A stretch of 34,149 bases of DNA from Rhodopseudomonas sp. (lineage in GTDB: Bacteria; Pseudomonadota; Alphaproteobacteria; Rhizobiales; Xanthobacteraceae): positions 1 to 34,149 of the forward strand of contig WGNB01000071.1 in assembly GCA_016124795.1 (NCBI GenBank), written 5' to 3'. The translations under genes and the position numbers were made by a program. Shown here piece by piece: positions 16,779 through 25,451 of this stretch (its first letter is position 1; the number at the start of each line of letters is the position of its first letter). The notes below the pieces were generated by a model. It was not told the DNA's origin. It was given only the letters and a program-made list of their open reading frames with translations, and did no database searches.

Positions 16779-17705
16779 CTACTCCCTCGGAAACTCGAGC
16801 CCCATCGCCCGATAGCGTTCCGGGTCGTCGCCCCAGCCCTCGCGCACCTTCACGAACAGGAACAGGTGCACCTTGGTCTCGGCGATCTCGGCGATCTCGC
16901 GGCGGGCGCTCTCACCGATAGCACGCAACGTCTGGCCGCCCTTGCCGATCACGATCTTGCGCTGGCTTTCGCGCTCGACATAGATCGTCTGCTCGATGCG
17001 GACCTCGCCGTTGCGCAACTCCTTCCACTGCTCGGTTTCGACCGTCGAGTGGTAAGGCAACTCCTGATGCAGCCGTTCGAACAACTTCTCGCGGGTGATT
17101 TCCGCCGCCAGTTGCCGCATCGGCGCGTCCGACATCTGATCTTCCGGATAAAGCCAGGGACCGGCCGGCATCCGCTCGGCGAGCCAGGTCTTGAGATCGG
17201 CCACGCCATCGCCGGTCAGCGCCGAAATCATGAAGGTCGCCTCGAACCTGGCGAGATCATTGGCGCGCTTGGTCAGCCCCAGCAGGGTCTCGCGCGGCAC
17301 CACGTCGATCTTGTTGAGGATCAGGATCTTGCGCCCGCCGACCTCGGCAAGCCGCCCGAGCAGATCCTCCGCCTCCTCGTCGACGCCCTTGCGGGCATCG
17401 ATCAGCACCGCCACCAGATCGGCTTCATGCGCACCGCTCCAGGCGGTCGTCACCATGGCGCGATCGAGCCGGCGCTTCGGCGAAAAGATGCCCGGCGTAT
17501 CGACAAAGATCAGTTGGGTCGCGCCTTCGAGCGCGATGCCGCGAATAAGCGCGCGGGTGGTCTGCACCTTGTGCGAGACGATGGTCACCTTGGAGCCGAC
17601 CAGCGCATTGAGCAGCGTCGACTTGCCGGCATTGGGCGCGCCGATCAGCGCCACGAAACCGCAATGCGGTTCGGCGGCCGGAGCCTTGTCCTGTTCATCA
17701 GCCAT
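16779..17705 (-). CDS. era: GTPase Era
   Basis: 308-residue Ras-like GTPase that binds the 3' end of 16S rRNA during 30S maturation. The G domain has the P-loop GAPNAGKS (22-29), DTPG, and NKID near residue 130. The C-terminal KH RNA-binding domain carries VIGKGGQTLRAIG near residue 255. ATG 17705 starts MADEQ, and its first eight bases overlap the end of rnc (17698-17705), indicating translational coupling. The frame extends nine codons further upstream, but that would increase the overlap without a ribosome site. Gene order rnc-era is widely conserved. Confidence 0.96.
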   Translation of the reverse strand: MADEQDKAPAAEPHCGFVALIGAPNAGKSTLLNALVGSKVTIVSHKVQTTRALIRGIALEGATQLIFVDTPGIFSPKRRLDRAMVTTAWSGAHEADLVAVLIDARKGVDEEAEDLLGRLAEVGGRKILILNKIDVVPRETLLGLTKRANDLARFEATFMISALTGDGVADLKTWLAERMPAGPWLYPEDQMSDAPMRQLAAEITREKLFERLHQELPYHSTVETEQWKELRNGEVRIEQTIYVERESQRKIVIGKGGQTLRAIGESARREIAEIAETKVHLFLFVKVREGWGDDPERYRAMGLEFPRE

Positions 17706-18414
17706 CGATTTTATCCACCGCGACGCCGACACGGGTCAGCAGGGCCGCAGCCGCGGCCTGCTCGGCGGCGCGCTTGGATGCGCCCAGCCCTTCCGCTTGC
17801 GGCTGGTCCGGCAGGATCACCGCGACCTTGAATTCGGGATCGTGATGCGGGCCGGTCCGCGCCACTTCCTTATAAGCCGGCGTCGGCAAACCACGCGCCT
17901 GCGCCCATTCCTGCAACATGGTCTTGGCGTCGCGCGTCGGCCGCACGGTCTTGATCATGCGGTCCTTCCAGAACCGCGACACCAGCGCATCGGCCGCGGC
18001 GTAGCCGCCGTCGATAAAGACGGCGCCGACGAGCCCTTCGCAGGCATCGGCCAGAATGGTGGTGCGCAACCGGCCGCCGGCCTGCGATTCGGAATTACCC
18101 AGACGCAACGCCGGACCGAGATCCATGGCGCGGCCGACGTCGGCGCAGGTTTCCTTGCGCACCAGATCGGCGAGCCGGCGCGACAGTTCGCCCTCGTTCG
18201 CCTTGGGAAAGGCGCGATACAGCATGTCCGAAATCACCAGACCGAGAACGTGGTCGCCGAGAAACTCAAGGCGCTGATAGCTCGAAATGCGGTTTTGCGG
18301 ACCGCCGGACAAAGCCGAGATATGCGTCAGCGCGCGATCCAAAAGCGCCTTGTCGGCGAATTCGTAGCCGATACGCTCCTCCAGCGCCGCGCGATCCTTG
18401 ATCTTACGACTCAT
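17698..18414 (-). CDS. rnc: Ribonuclease III
   Basis: 238-residue dsRNA endonuclease for rRNA precursor and mRNA processing. The nuclease domain has the signature RLEFLGDHVLG (Glu50, Asp54) and the second acidic pair in DACEGLVGAVF (Asp123, Glu126), giving the metal-binding set. A dsRNA-binding domain runs from about 160 to 230, with GLGASKRAAEQAAAAALL as its helical end. The start overlaps the lepB stop in an ATGA arrangement (18411-18414), and the stop overlaps the era start, so lepB-rnc-era are translationally coupled. Confidence 0.96.
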   Translation of the reverse strand: MSRKIKDRAALEERIGYEFADKALLDRALTHISALSGGPQNRISSYQRLEFLGDHVLGLVISDMLYRAFPKANEGELSRRLADLVRKETCADVGRAMDLGPALRLGNSESQAGGRLRTTILADACEGLVGAVFIDGGYAAADALVSRFWKDRMIKTVRPTRDAKTMLQEWAQARGLPTPAYKEVARTGPHHDPEFKVAVILPDQPQAEGLGASKRAAEQAAAAALLTRVGVAVDKIDG

Positions 18415-19166
18415 CGCACAATCGTGAACAACCTGTTCCAGCGCACCGATACCGGCCAGCGCCAGAATTGCCAGGCCCGCTCACCTTCATAAATCGAGAA
18501 GAAAATAATCTGCGCCTTGCCGATGATGTTCTCGAACGGCACGAAACCGACCTGCGCAAAACGGCTGTCGGTCGAATTATCGCGGTTGTCGCCCATCATG
18601 AAGTAATGGCCGGGCGGAACGGTATAAGGCTGCGTGTTGTCGGCAAAGCCGTTGTCGACCAGATCGAGCGTATAGAAGCTGACGCCATTCGGCAGCGTGT
18701 CCTTCCAGCGCTTGACCGGCGTGTCGTGACCGCCCTCTTCGGTCTCGATGAAGTCGGGCGCGCGCTCATGCTTGACCGGCACGCCATTGATCGACACCAC
18801 GCCGCCGGTCACCTGAATGGTATCGCCGGGCAGACCGATAACGCGCTTGATGTAGTCGACCGAGGTATCGCGCGGCAGCCGGAACACCACGACGTCGCCG
18901 CGCTGCGGCGTCATTCCGCCGGGCACGCGACCGGAGAAAATCGGCGGCGACAGCGGCAGCGAAAAATGGCTGTAGCCGTAAGAGTATTTCGAGACGAACA
19001 GATAATCGCCGACCAGCAGCGTCGCCTTCATCGACCCCGACGGAATATTGAACGGCTGAAACAGGAAGGTCCGGATCACCAGAGCAATGACCAGCGCGTG
19101 GAAAATCACGCGCACCGTCTCGCCGACGCCGCCTTCTTTCCGCTTCGTTCCGGATGTCACGCTCAT
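18411..19166 (-). CDS. lepB: Signal peptidase I
   Basis: 251-residue inner-membrane serine protease that removes signal peptides from exported proteins. One N-terminal membrane anchor (about 18-36) precedes the box FNIPSGSMKATLLVGD with nucleophile Ser45. The general base Lys107 is in DYIKRVIGLPGD, and the conserved GDNRDNSTDSR lies near residue 195. Only one membrane segment is visible, unlike the two of E. coli LepB. The N-terminal 15 residues are Lys/Gly-rich and cytoplasmic. It is followed directly by rnc with a 4-bp overlap. Confidence 0.95.
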   Translation of the reverse strand: MSVTSGTKRKEGGVGETVRVIFHALVIALVIRTFLFQPFNIPSGSMKATLLVGDYLFVSKYSYGYSHFSLPLSPPIFSGRVPGGMTPQRGDVVVFRLPRDTSVDYIKRVIGLPGDTIQVTGGVVSINGVPVKHERAPDFIETEEGGHDTPVKRWKDTLPNGVSFYTLDLVDNGFADNTQPYTVPPGHYFMMGDNRDNSTDSRFAQVGFVPFENIIGKAQIIFFSIYEGERAWQFWRWPVSVRWNRLFTIVR

Positions 19167-19209
19167 CGGTCTCTCGTCCCAATCATCGCCCTGTCACGGG
19201 CTCCGGCTC

Positions 19210-19230
19210 GCCGGGGTTTTAAAACCCGGC
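19210..19230. other. Near-perfect palindrome between acpS and lepB
   Basis: GCCGGG-GTTTTAAAAC-CCGGC is palindromic apart from one extra G. It lies about 44 bp upstream of the lepB start. It may be a hairpin or an operator; no U-run follows on the minus strand, so I do not call it a terminator. Confidence 0.4.
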
Positions 19231-19337
19231 AACGCCACCTTGCCACCCCGGCGATCTTGTAGCGGCTGGCGTATCGGGGCGCAATGAAGATCGCCGGAAT
19301 GCCTGTATAAGTATTTGGTTCGGTTGCGTTTATTCGA

Positions 19338-19757
19338 TCACGCCGGCGCCTTGGCGGGGCTCGCGGGAACCGCGCTGATGATGACAATGGCCTGCGCGGT
19401 CGGCCCCTCGTCGGTCAGCGAGACATCGATCCGGGCCTCGCAGCCGGGCGGCAGCATCGACTGCAGCCGGGCCAGCGCGCCACCGGTCAGTTTCATGGTC
19501 GGCCGCCCGCCCGGCAGATTGACCACTCCCATGTCGCGCCAGAACACACCGGCCCGCAGGCCGGTGCCGAGCGCCTTCGAACAGGCCTCCTTGGCGGCGA
19601 AGCGCTTGGCGTACGTCTCGGCCGGATTGGCCCGGCGTTCGGCCTTGGCCCGTTCCGCCGGCGTAAAGATGCGGTCGAGAAACCGGTCGCCATGACGTTC
19701 CAGCACCGCGGCGATCCGCCGGGCATCGCACAGATCGGAGCCGAGGCCGATAATCAT
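19338..19757 (-). CDS. acpS: Holo-[acyl-carrier-protein] synthase
   Basis: 139 residues. AcpS transfers 4'-phosphopantetheine from CoA to apo-ACP. The family start [11 protein letters not shown] gives metal ligand Asp8, and [14 protein letters not shown] near residue 53 gives Glu57. FTPAERA and the R/K-rich helix after it are also typical. The length is slightly above the usual 120-130 because of an Ala/Pro tail. The start codon immediately follows the pdxJ stop with no gap, so the pair is one transcript. A 171-bp gap with a palindrome separates it from lepB. Confidence 0.95.
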   Translation of the reverse strand: MIIGLGSDLCDARRIAAVLERHGDRFLDRIFTPAERAKAERRANPAETYAKRFAAKEACSKALGTGLRAGVFWRDMGVVNLPGGRPTMKLTGGALARLQSMLPPGCEARIDVSLTDEGPTAQAIVIISAVPASPAKAPA

Positions 19758-20504
19758 CTAGCCCACCCTCTTGCGGCCGCGATCCATCGCCGCGCGCATG
19801 AATTTGACGGTTTCCGACAGGCCCTCGAAAACCGCTTCGCCAATCAGAAAGTGGCCGATATTGAGTTCGACGATCTGCGGCAGTTCGGCGATTTCTTCGG
19901 CGCTGGCGTAATCGAGGCCATGCCCGGCATGAACTTCAAGGCCGAGCCCATCGGCCAGCGCCGCGCCGGCGCGGATCGCCTGCCACTCGGTTTCGGCCAA
20001 GGCTACCTGGCCCTCGGCCAAGGCATCGCACCAGGCGCCGGTGTGGATCTCGATGACATCGGCGCCCAGTGCCGCCGCCGCCTCGATCTGCGGCTTCTGC
20101 GCGGCAATAAACAGCGACACCCGGATGCCGGCATGTTTGAGCGCATGAATCACGGGTTTGAGCGCGGCCTGTTGCCCGGCCGCATCGAGCCCGCCTTCGG
20201 TGGTCCGCTCGCTGCGCTTTTCCGGCACGATGCAACAGGCATGGGGCCGCGTCTTCAGCGCGATCGCCACCATCTCGTCGGTCGCCGCCATCTCGAAATT
20301 CAACGGCTTGTCGATTTCCGCTTTCAGCCGGGCAATGTCGTCGTCGCGAATATGGCGGCGGTCTTCGCGCAGATGCGCGGTGATGCCATCGCAACCGGCG
20401 GCAATCGCCAGCTTGGCCGCGCGCACCGGATCCGGCAACAGACCGCCGCGCGCGTTGCGGATAGTGGCGACGTGGTCGATGTTGACGCCGAGACGAAGAG
20501 TCAT
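19758..20504 (-). CDS. pdxJ: Pyridoxine 5'-phosphate synthase
   Basis: 248-residue TIM-barrel enzyme condensing 1-deoxy-D-xylulose 5-phosphate with 3-amino-2-oxopropyl phosphate in DXP-dependent vitamin B6 synthesis. The signature [21 protein letters not shown] opens the protein. [12 protein letters not shown] (near 47) and [11 protein letters not shown] (near 155) follow, then [10 protein letters not shown] near 205. ATG 20504 begins this conserved N-terminus and has GGGGG a few bases upstream. The frame continues 20 codons upstream, but only through the repeat element, so that extension is rejected. acpS abuts its stop. Confidence 0.96.
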   Translation of the reverse strand: MTLRLGVNIDHVATIRNARGGLLPDPVRAAKLAIAAGCDGITAHLREDRRHIRDDDIARLKAEIDKPLNFEMAATDEMVAIALKTRPHACCIVPEKRSERTTEGGLDAAGQQAALKPVIHALKHAGIRVSLFIAAQKPQIEAAAALGADVIEIHTGAWCDALAEGQVALAETEWQAIRAGAALADGLGLEVHAGHGLDYASAEEIAELPQIVELNIGHFLIGEAVFEGLSETVKFMRAAMDRGRKRVG

Positions 20505-20515
20505 TTTAGCCCCCA

Positions 20516-20561
20516 CATGATCTTGTCCGAAAACCGGAGACCACTTTTCGGGATCATGCGG
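20516..20561. repeat. REP-like palindromic repeat, copy 1
   Basis: 46-nt unit beginning CATGATC and ending GATCATGCGG. Its arms TCCGAAAA and TTTTCGGG pair around a CCGGAGACCAC centre, giving a long imperfect hairpin. It differs from copy 2 at two bases. The same element is, from memory, abundant between genes in Bradyrhizobium-like genomes. Confidence 0.85.
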
Positions 20562-20572
20562 CACGGCCCCCG

Positions 20573-20618
20573 CATGATCGCGTCCGAAAACCGGAGACCA
20601 CTTTTCGGGATCATGCGG
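20573..20618. repeat. REP-like palindromic repeat, copy 2
   Basis: Second copy in the same orientation, 57 bp from the first with 11 bp between. It matches 44 of 46 positions (GC instead of TT after CATGATC). Its last base touches the rsh stop codon, so the two copies occupy nearly the whole rsh-pdxJ gap. Confidence 0.85.
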
Positions 20619-22970
20619 CTATCCATTGATCCGCTCCACCTTGGCGACCGTCGGCTTGGCGCGCAATTGCGCGATGATGTCAGTGAGATGCTTGAGGTCG
20701 TAAACCTCGAGATCAATCATCACATCGGTGAAATCCGGCGCACGCCGGGTCATGCGAATATTATCGATATTGCCATCGTGCTCGGCGATCACCTGCGCGA
20801 TCTGCGCCAGCGAACCCGGCTCATTGGCCGACTGGATCGTGACGCGCGCCGGGAAACGGCGCGGCGTGGTCTCGTCGGCGTCCCAGCGCACATCGAGCCA
20901 ACGCTCCGGCTTGTCCTCGAAATCGGCGAGCGCCGGCGAATGGATCGGATAGATCGTGATGCCCTCGCCCGGCGAAACGATGCCGACGATACGGTCGCCC
21001 GGCACCGCGCCGCCTTCGGCGAAGCGCACCGGCAGATCGCCGCTGATGCCGCGAATGGGAATCGCCGGCCCGACAACCGGCGTGCCCGGCACCTTGAATT
21101 TGACCGAGGTCAGCCGCTTCAAGCCGAACCAGCCGCTTTCCGACTTCGGCTTGACCGCCATCGCGGCGGCGCGCTCTTCCTTGTAATCGGGATACATCGC
21201 GCGGGCGACATCGGACGCTTTCAGCTCGCTGCGTCCGACCGCCGCCATCACTTCTTCCAGCGACGAGCGCGCCAGACGCGGCAAGGCGCCGGTCAGCTTC
21301 TCATCGGAATAGGCAATCTTGGCGCGCTGGCACAGCCGTTCGATCATGCGGCGGCCGAGACCGGCATATTGCTCGCGCACCGCCATGCGCGTCGCGCGGC
21401 GGATCGCGGCGCGCGCCTTGCCGGTCACCACGATCGACTCCCAGGCCGCCGGCGGCGCCAGTTGCGACTTCGAGGTCAGGATTTCGACTTCGTCGCCGTT
21501 ATCGAGCTCCCAGGTCAAAGGCGCGATCTTGCCGTTGACCTTCGATCCGATGGCGGTGTTGCCGACATCGGTATGGACGGCATAGGCAAAATCGATCGGC
21601 GTCGCCTTGCGTGGCAAGGCGATCAGCTTGCCCTTCGGCGTGAAGCAGAACACCTGGTCGTGGAACAGTTCGAGCTTGGTGTGTTCGAGAAACTCTTCCG
21701 AGTTTGAACCTTCCGCGAGCAATTCGATGGTTCGCCGCAGCCAGGCGTAAGCCGACGACTCGCGCGACAGCATTTCCGTCGGCGTGCCGACGCCGTCTTT
21801 ATAAAGCGCGTGGGCGGCGATGCCGTATTCGGCGATCTGGTGCATCTCGACGGTGCGGATCTGCAACTCGACGCGCTGGTTGCGCGGACCGATCACGGTC
21901 GTGTGCAGCGACCGGTATTCGTTGCCTTTCGGCGTCGAGATGTAATCCTTGAAACGCGCCGGAACCATCGGCCAGGTCGTATGCACGATGCCGAGCGCCT
22001 GATAGCAATCGGCGACCGAATGAACGATGACGCGAAAGCCGACGATGTCGGAGAGCTGTTCGAAGCCGACCGACTTGCGCTCCATCTTGTGCCAGACCGA
22101 ATAGGCCTTCTTGCCGCGTCCGGTGACGCGGGCTTCGATGCCACGGTCGGCGAGTTTCTTGGTCAGTTGCTGTTCGATGTCGGAGATCAGCTGGACATTG
22201 CGCTCGGCCAGCGCGTCGAGCCGCGCGGTCACGACCTGATAGGCTTCCGGATAGAGTTCGCGGAACGCCAGGTCGTCGAGCTCCTCGCGCATCTCGTGCA
22301 TACCCATGCGGCCAGCAAGCGGCGCATAGATTTCCAGCGTCTCCTCGGCGGTGCGGCGACGCGCGGCCGCCGGCATGTAATCGAGGGTGCGCATGTTGTG
22401 CAGTCGGTCGGCGAGCTTGACCAACAGCACGCGAACGTCGTCGGCAATCGCCAGCAGCAGCTTGCGCAGGTTCTCGGCCTGCTTGGCTTCCTTGGTCACC
22501 AGATCGAGGCGCTTGAGCTTGGTCAACCCTTCGACCAAAAGACCGATATCGGGACCGAACAACTGATCGATCTCGGCGCGGGTCGCGTCGGTGTCCTCGA
22601 TAGTGTCGTGCAGCAGCGCGGCGGCAATCGTCGAGTCGTCGACCTTGAGATCGGTCAGGATCGCAGCGACTTCGATCGGATGCGAGAAATAGGGATCGCC
22701 GGAGGCGCGCCTTTGATCGCCATGCGCCTTCATCGCGTAGACATAAGCGCGATTGAGCAGCGGCTCATTGGTGTTCGGGTTATAGGCCCGCACCCGATCG
22801 ATCAGTTCGTACTGCCGCATCATTTGCGGCTTGCGGGCCGGCGCTGGCCGGTCGGGCGCGGCGGTCGCAGCGCCATTGACAACCGGAGCGCTGGCGGCCG
22901 GCGCCAATTGCGGCGCCCGTGTCGGCGCCTGTTTCTGCATTCGCGGTAGATCGGGGCGCACGCGCACCAT
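20619..22970 (-). CDS. rsh: Bifunctional (p)ppGpp synthetase/hydrolase (RelA/SpoT homologue)
   Basis: 783 residues, the single long RSH usual for alphaproteobacteria. In order: an HD hydrolase domain with HPIEVAAIL and the intact HDTIED motif (His121, Asp122), so hydrolysis should be active; the synthetase domain with RFKDYISTPKGNEYRSLHT and the LQIRT segment; a TGS domain (VFCFTPKGKLIALPRKATPIDFAYAVH); and a C-terminal ACT domain ending the protein. It sets (p)ppGpp levels on starvation. ATG 22970 has GAGG 8 nt upstream and adds a 49-residue Pro/Ala-rich extension before MMRQYELIDRV, where many relatives start (22823); no ribosome site precedes that inner start. rpoZ, whose product binds ppGpp in other bacteria, lies upstream. 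Confidence 0.94.
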   Translation of the reverse strand: MVRVRPDLPRMQKQAPTRAPQLAPAASAPVVNGAATAAPDRPAPARKPQMMRQYELIDRVRAYNPNTNEPLLNRAYVYAMKAHGDQRRASGDPYFSHPIEVAAILTDLKVDDSTIAAALLHDTIEDTDATRAEIDQLFGPDIGLLVEGLTKLKRLDLVTKEAKQAENLRKLLLAIADDVRVLLVKLADRLHNMRTLDYMPAAARRRTAEETLEIYAPLAGRMGMHEMREELDDLAFRELYPEAYQVVTARLDALAERNVQLISDIEQQLTKKLADRGIEARVTGRGKKAYSVWHKMERKSVGFEQLSDIVGFRVIVHSVADCYQALGIVHTTWPMVPARFKDYISTPKGNEYRSLHTTVIGPRNQRVELQIRTVEMHQIAEYGIAAHALYKDGVGTPTEMLSRESSAYAWLRRTIELLAEGSNSEEFLEHTKLELFHDQVFCFTPKGKLIALPRKATPIDFAYAVHTDVGNTAIGSKVNGKIAPLTWELDNGDEVEILTSKSQLAPPAAWESIVVTGKARAAIRRATRMAVREQYAGLGRRMIERLCQRAKIAYSDEKLTGALPRLARSSLEEVMAAVGRSELKASDVARAMYPDYKEERAAAMAVKPKSESGWFGLKRLTSVKFKVPGTPVVGPAIPIRGISGDLPVRFAEGGAVPGDRIVGIVSPGEGITIYPIHSPALADFEDKPERWLDVRWDADETTPRRFPARVTIQSANEPGSLAQIAQVIAEHDGNIDNIRMTRRAPDFTDVMIDLEVYDLKHLTDIIAQLRAKPTVAKVERING

Positions 22971-23100
22971 TCGGTCAGCCTCTTCGGCCGCCGGAATTGG
23001 CGGCCCGATAACCCGGCCGCCGAAGGCGCGCCGACTGTCATTGCCGCCTAGGATATCACGCCAAATCCTTGGTTCCGCAAGGCATTGCAGGCCTGCTTAA

Positions 23101-23129
23101 CAAAAAGGCCCGGCTTGAGGCCGGGCCTT
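23101..23129 (-). terminator. Intrinsic terminator after rpoZ
   Basis: Perfect 10-bp stem AAGGCCCGGC/GCCGGGCCTT with loop TTGAG. Read on the minus strand it is followed by a T-rich TTTTTGTT stretch. It lies 37 bp past the rpoZ stop and separates rpoZ from rsh. Confidence 0.85.
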
Positions 23130-23165
23130 GATTGAAAATTTCGTGCCTGCGACCGATCGTCGGTC

Positions 23166-23546
23166 TTACTCGGCGTCTTCTTCCGGAACTTCTTCCGGCG
23201 GCGCCAGACCTTCGAGGCCCTTGAGCAGCTCTTCTTCGGTCATGCGGTCCGAAGTTACCACTTCGGCATCGTCCGAATCGGAACCGATCAGCGGCACCTC
23301 GGGCTCCGGCTCGTCGACTTCGACATACTTCTGCAAGGAGTGGATCAGGTCTTCCTTCAGATCGCCCGGCGATACCGTCGTCTCCGCGATCTCGCGCAGG
23401 GAGACGACCGGATTTTTGTCGTTGTCGCGATCGACGGTAATCTGCGACCCGGACGAAATCATCCGCGCCCGATGGCTCGCCAGCAGAACGAGGTCGAAGC
23501 GGTTTTCAACCTTGTCGATGCAATCTTCTACGGTGACACGGGCCAT
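23166..23546 (-). CDS. rpoZ: RNA polymerase omega subunit
   Basis: 126 residues. The first 65 match omega: [20 protein letters not shown], then [13 protein letters not shown] and [11 protein letters not shown]. Omega assists beta' folding and forms part of a ppGpp-binding site in E. coli. Residues 75-126 are a strongly acidic Glu/Asp/Pro tail (about 35 residues longer than E. coli omega), a common alphaproteobacterial feature. AAGGAG precedes the start by 10 nt. A terminator follows the stop, so it is probably monocistronic. It diverges from the NYN gene. Confidence 0.95.
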   Translation of the reverse strand: MARVTVEDCIDKVENRFDLVLLASHRARMISSGSQITVDRDNDKNPVVSLREIAETTVSPGDLKEDLIHSLQKYVEVDEPEPEVPLIGSDSDDAEVVTSDRMTEEELLKGLEGLAPPEEVPEEDAE

Positions 23547-23887
23547 CGGCTCGTCACTCCTTCAGGTGGAACTATGTCGTGAGATCGACCGGTACCTATC
23601 CCCTGTGGCACCAAAATTCAAGCATTTTTGTCTTGGTTTAGCCGCAACCCGGTGTTAGCGAGTGAACCGCGACCGCAAACAGGCCCACCGGACTGAATTT
23701 TACCGGTTAAAGGCATGATTTGCGCGGGGTGGCTGCTGGATTGACCGAAGGTGCCATTAGGGCTCTTAGAAAACACCGGACGCACATTAGACCTGGATTT
23801 ACGCGACCTCACCCGCCTTTCTCGCGCCGGGTCGGTCCGCGATTCGGGAATTCGATAAATTTCCGCGAGATTGATGAGAGAACAACC
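23547..23887. other. 341-bp divergent intergenic region, rpoZ and NYN gene
   Basis: I see no gene. It holds the candidate rpoZ promoter and the ribosome site (GAGAG) of the NYN gene. A small ACCGG/CCGGT dyad lies around 23686-23706. No clear promoter for the NYN gene is visible. Confidence 0.4.
23593..23621 (-). promoter_or_regulatory. Possible sigma70 promoter of rpoZ
   Basis: Minus strand TTGAAT (23621-23616), 17-nt spacer, TAGGTA (23598-23593). The predicted leader is about 40 nt. The -35 box matches four of six positions and the -10 box is weaker. Confidence 0.35.
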
Positions 23888-24541
23888 ATGACCGTCCCTG
23901 GCGAAAAAATCGCGCTGTTTATTGACGGAGCCAACCTCTACGCGACCGCGAAATCCCTCGGTTTCGATATCGACTACAAGAAGCTGCTGGGCGAGTTTCA
24001 CTCGCGCGGCTATCTGCTGCGCGCGTTTTATTATACCGCGGTGATCGAAGATCAGGAGTATTCCTCGATCCGTCCCCTGATCGATTGGCTCGACTATAAT
24101 GGTTACTCGGTCGTTACCAAGGCGACCAAGGAATTCGTCGACCAGACCGGGCGGCGCAAGGTCAAGGGCAACATGGATATCGAACTGGCGGTCGACGCGA
24201 TGGAAATCGCCGGCACGATCGACCACATGGTGCTGTTCTCCGGCGATGGCGACTTCCGGTCGCTGGTCGAGGCCGTGCAACGCAAGGGCGTGCGCGTCAC
24301 CGTGATCTCGACCGTCACCACCCAGCCACCAATGGTCGCCGACGAATTGCGGCGGCAGGCCGACGTCTTCACCGACATCATCACCCTGCGCAACAAGATC
24401 GGCCGCGATCCCGGCGAAAGGCCGTTGCGCGGCCCGCGCGAAGGCGGCGACCCCGGCCAGCATCCGGCCTTCCTGCAACGTCCGCCGGTGCCGCAGCGCG
24501 CCGGCGCGGCGGTCGAGGATGACGACGAGTACGACGACTAA
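23888..24541 (+). CDS. NYN-domain (LabA/DUF88-type) putative ribonuclease
   Basis: 217 residues. The NYN domain (PIN-like fold) has the acidic motifs KIALFIDGANLY (Asp in the first strand), KGNMDIELAVDAM near residue 98 and LFSGDGDFRSLVEAV near residue 118, consistent with a metal-dependent RNase. It should act on RNA in the cytoplasm, but no substrate is known for this branch. The C-terminal 45 residues are low-complexity, Pro/Gly/Arg-rich and end in a run of Asp/Glu. ATG 23888 is chosen because the domain starts at once and the upstream in-frame codons look non-coding. The uracil-DNA glycosylase gene begins 5 bp after its stop, so the two are co-transcribed. Confidence 0.88.
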   Translation: MTVPGEKIALFIDGANLYATAKSLGFDIDYKKLLGEFHSRGYLLRAFYYTAVIEDQEYSSIRPLIDWLDYNGYSVVTKATKEFVDQTGRRKVKGNMDIELAVDAMEIAGTIDHMVLFSGDGDFRSLVEAVQRKGVRVTVISTVTTQPPMVADELRRQADVFTDIITLRNKIGRDPGERPLRGPREGGDPGQHPAFLQRPPVPQRAGAAVEDDDEYDD

Positions 24542-24546
24542 GTCCG

Positions 24547-25251
24547 ATGGCGAAAGCCGCGGCGAAACCGAAACCCGCCGAACCGCCGGCGACCGAGCCC
24601 GGCCGCGACTGTCCGCGTTGTCCGCGCCTGGCGGCATTCCGTGACGCCTGGCGCGCCAAGGAGCCCACCTGGTTCAACGCGCCGGTGCCGTCTTTCGGGC
24701 CGCGCGAGGCGCGGCTTCTGATCGTCGGTCTTGCCCCCGGCCTGCAAGGCGCCAACCGCACCGGCCGGCCCTTCACCGGCGACTATGCCGGCGTGCTGCT
24801 CTATGAAACGCTCGGGCGCTACGGTTTCGCCCGCGGCACCTTCGATGCCCGCATCGATGACGGCCTCGAACTGACCGATTGCCGGATCACCAACGCGGTG
24901 CGTTGCGTGCCACCGGAAAACAAACCGACGCCGGCCGAAATCGCGACCTGCCGCGACTACCTGCAAGCCACCATCGCCGAGATGCCGAACCTGCGCGCGA
25001 TCGTCGCGCTCGGCGCCATTGCCCATGCCAGCGTATTGACCGCCTTCGCCGCCCGCAAATCGGCGATGCCGTTCAAACACGGCGGACAATATCAACTGGG
25101 CGACGATCTGATGGCAGCGCTCAGCGCCAATCCGGTCGCGTTCTTTTCGAGCTATCACTGCTCGCGCTACAACACCAATACCGGCGTGCTGACGACCGAG
25201 ATGTTCCACGACGTGTTCAAAAGCGTACGGGATTATCTGGACAACGGCTAA
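24547..25251 (+). CDS. Type-5 (UDGb) uracil-DNA glycosylase
   Basis: 234 residues. UDGb-family base-excision enzyme removing uracil and other deaminated bases from DNA. The active-site motif is GLAPGLQGANRTGRPFTGD (residues 61-79), with no Asp/Asn water-activator at the usual UDG position, as in UDGb. The second motif is SYHCSRYNTNTG near residue 202. Cysteines at 22, 25, 120 and 135 match the [4Fe-4S] ligand layout. It starts 5 bp after the NYN gene, with no separate strong ribosome site, suggesting coupling. Family 4 UDGs are the nearest alternative, but the LAPG-x3-GANRTGR motif favours type 5. Confidence 0.92.
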   Translation: MAKAAAKPKPAEPPATEPGRDCPRCPRLAAFRDAWRAKEPTWFNAPVPSFGPREARLLIVGLAPGLQGANRTGRPFTGDYAGVLLYETLGRYGFARGTFDARIDDGLELTDCRITNAVRCVPPENKPTPAEIATCRDYLQATIAEMPNLRAIVALGAIAHASVLTAFAARKSAMPFKHGGQYQLGDDLMAALSANPVAFFSSYHCSRYNTNTGVLTTEMFHDVFKSVRDYLDNG

Positions 25252-25451
25252 CTGGCGTTTGCCCCACCGACGTTGAACCATTCTCCGTTCAGTCTGCAAA
25301 AGCGGAAAGTCAGCGCTTGGGCTCTGCGCCTTCCGCCAGCGCGCGGGCGAACCAAATCCACAGATTCAATTCCGACGGATCGGGTTTCGGACGCGCGCGA
25401 CACGGCTTGCGCATCAACGACACGATTGCGATGCGTCGATGCCCGGCTTTG

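Noticed and set aside
20516-20618. Two direct repeats considered as a minimal CRISPR array
   Set aside because: Only two units with an 11-bp spacer, strong internal palindromy and no cas genes; the pattern fits an interspersed REP-like element.
25273-25451. Short + strand open frame between UDGb and arsR stops
   Set aside because: No ribosome site and Arg/Ser-rich composition; it extends antisense into the arsR end. I see nothing else in this 200-bp convergent gap.
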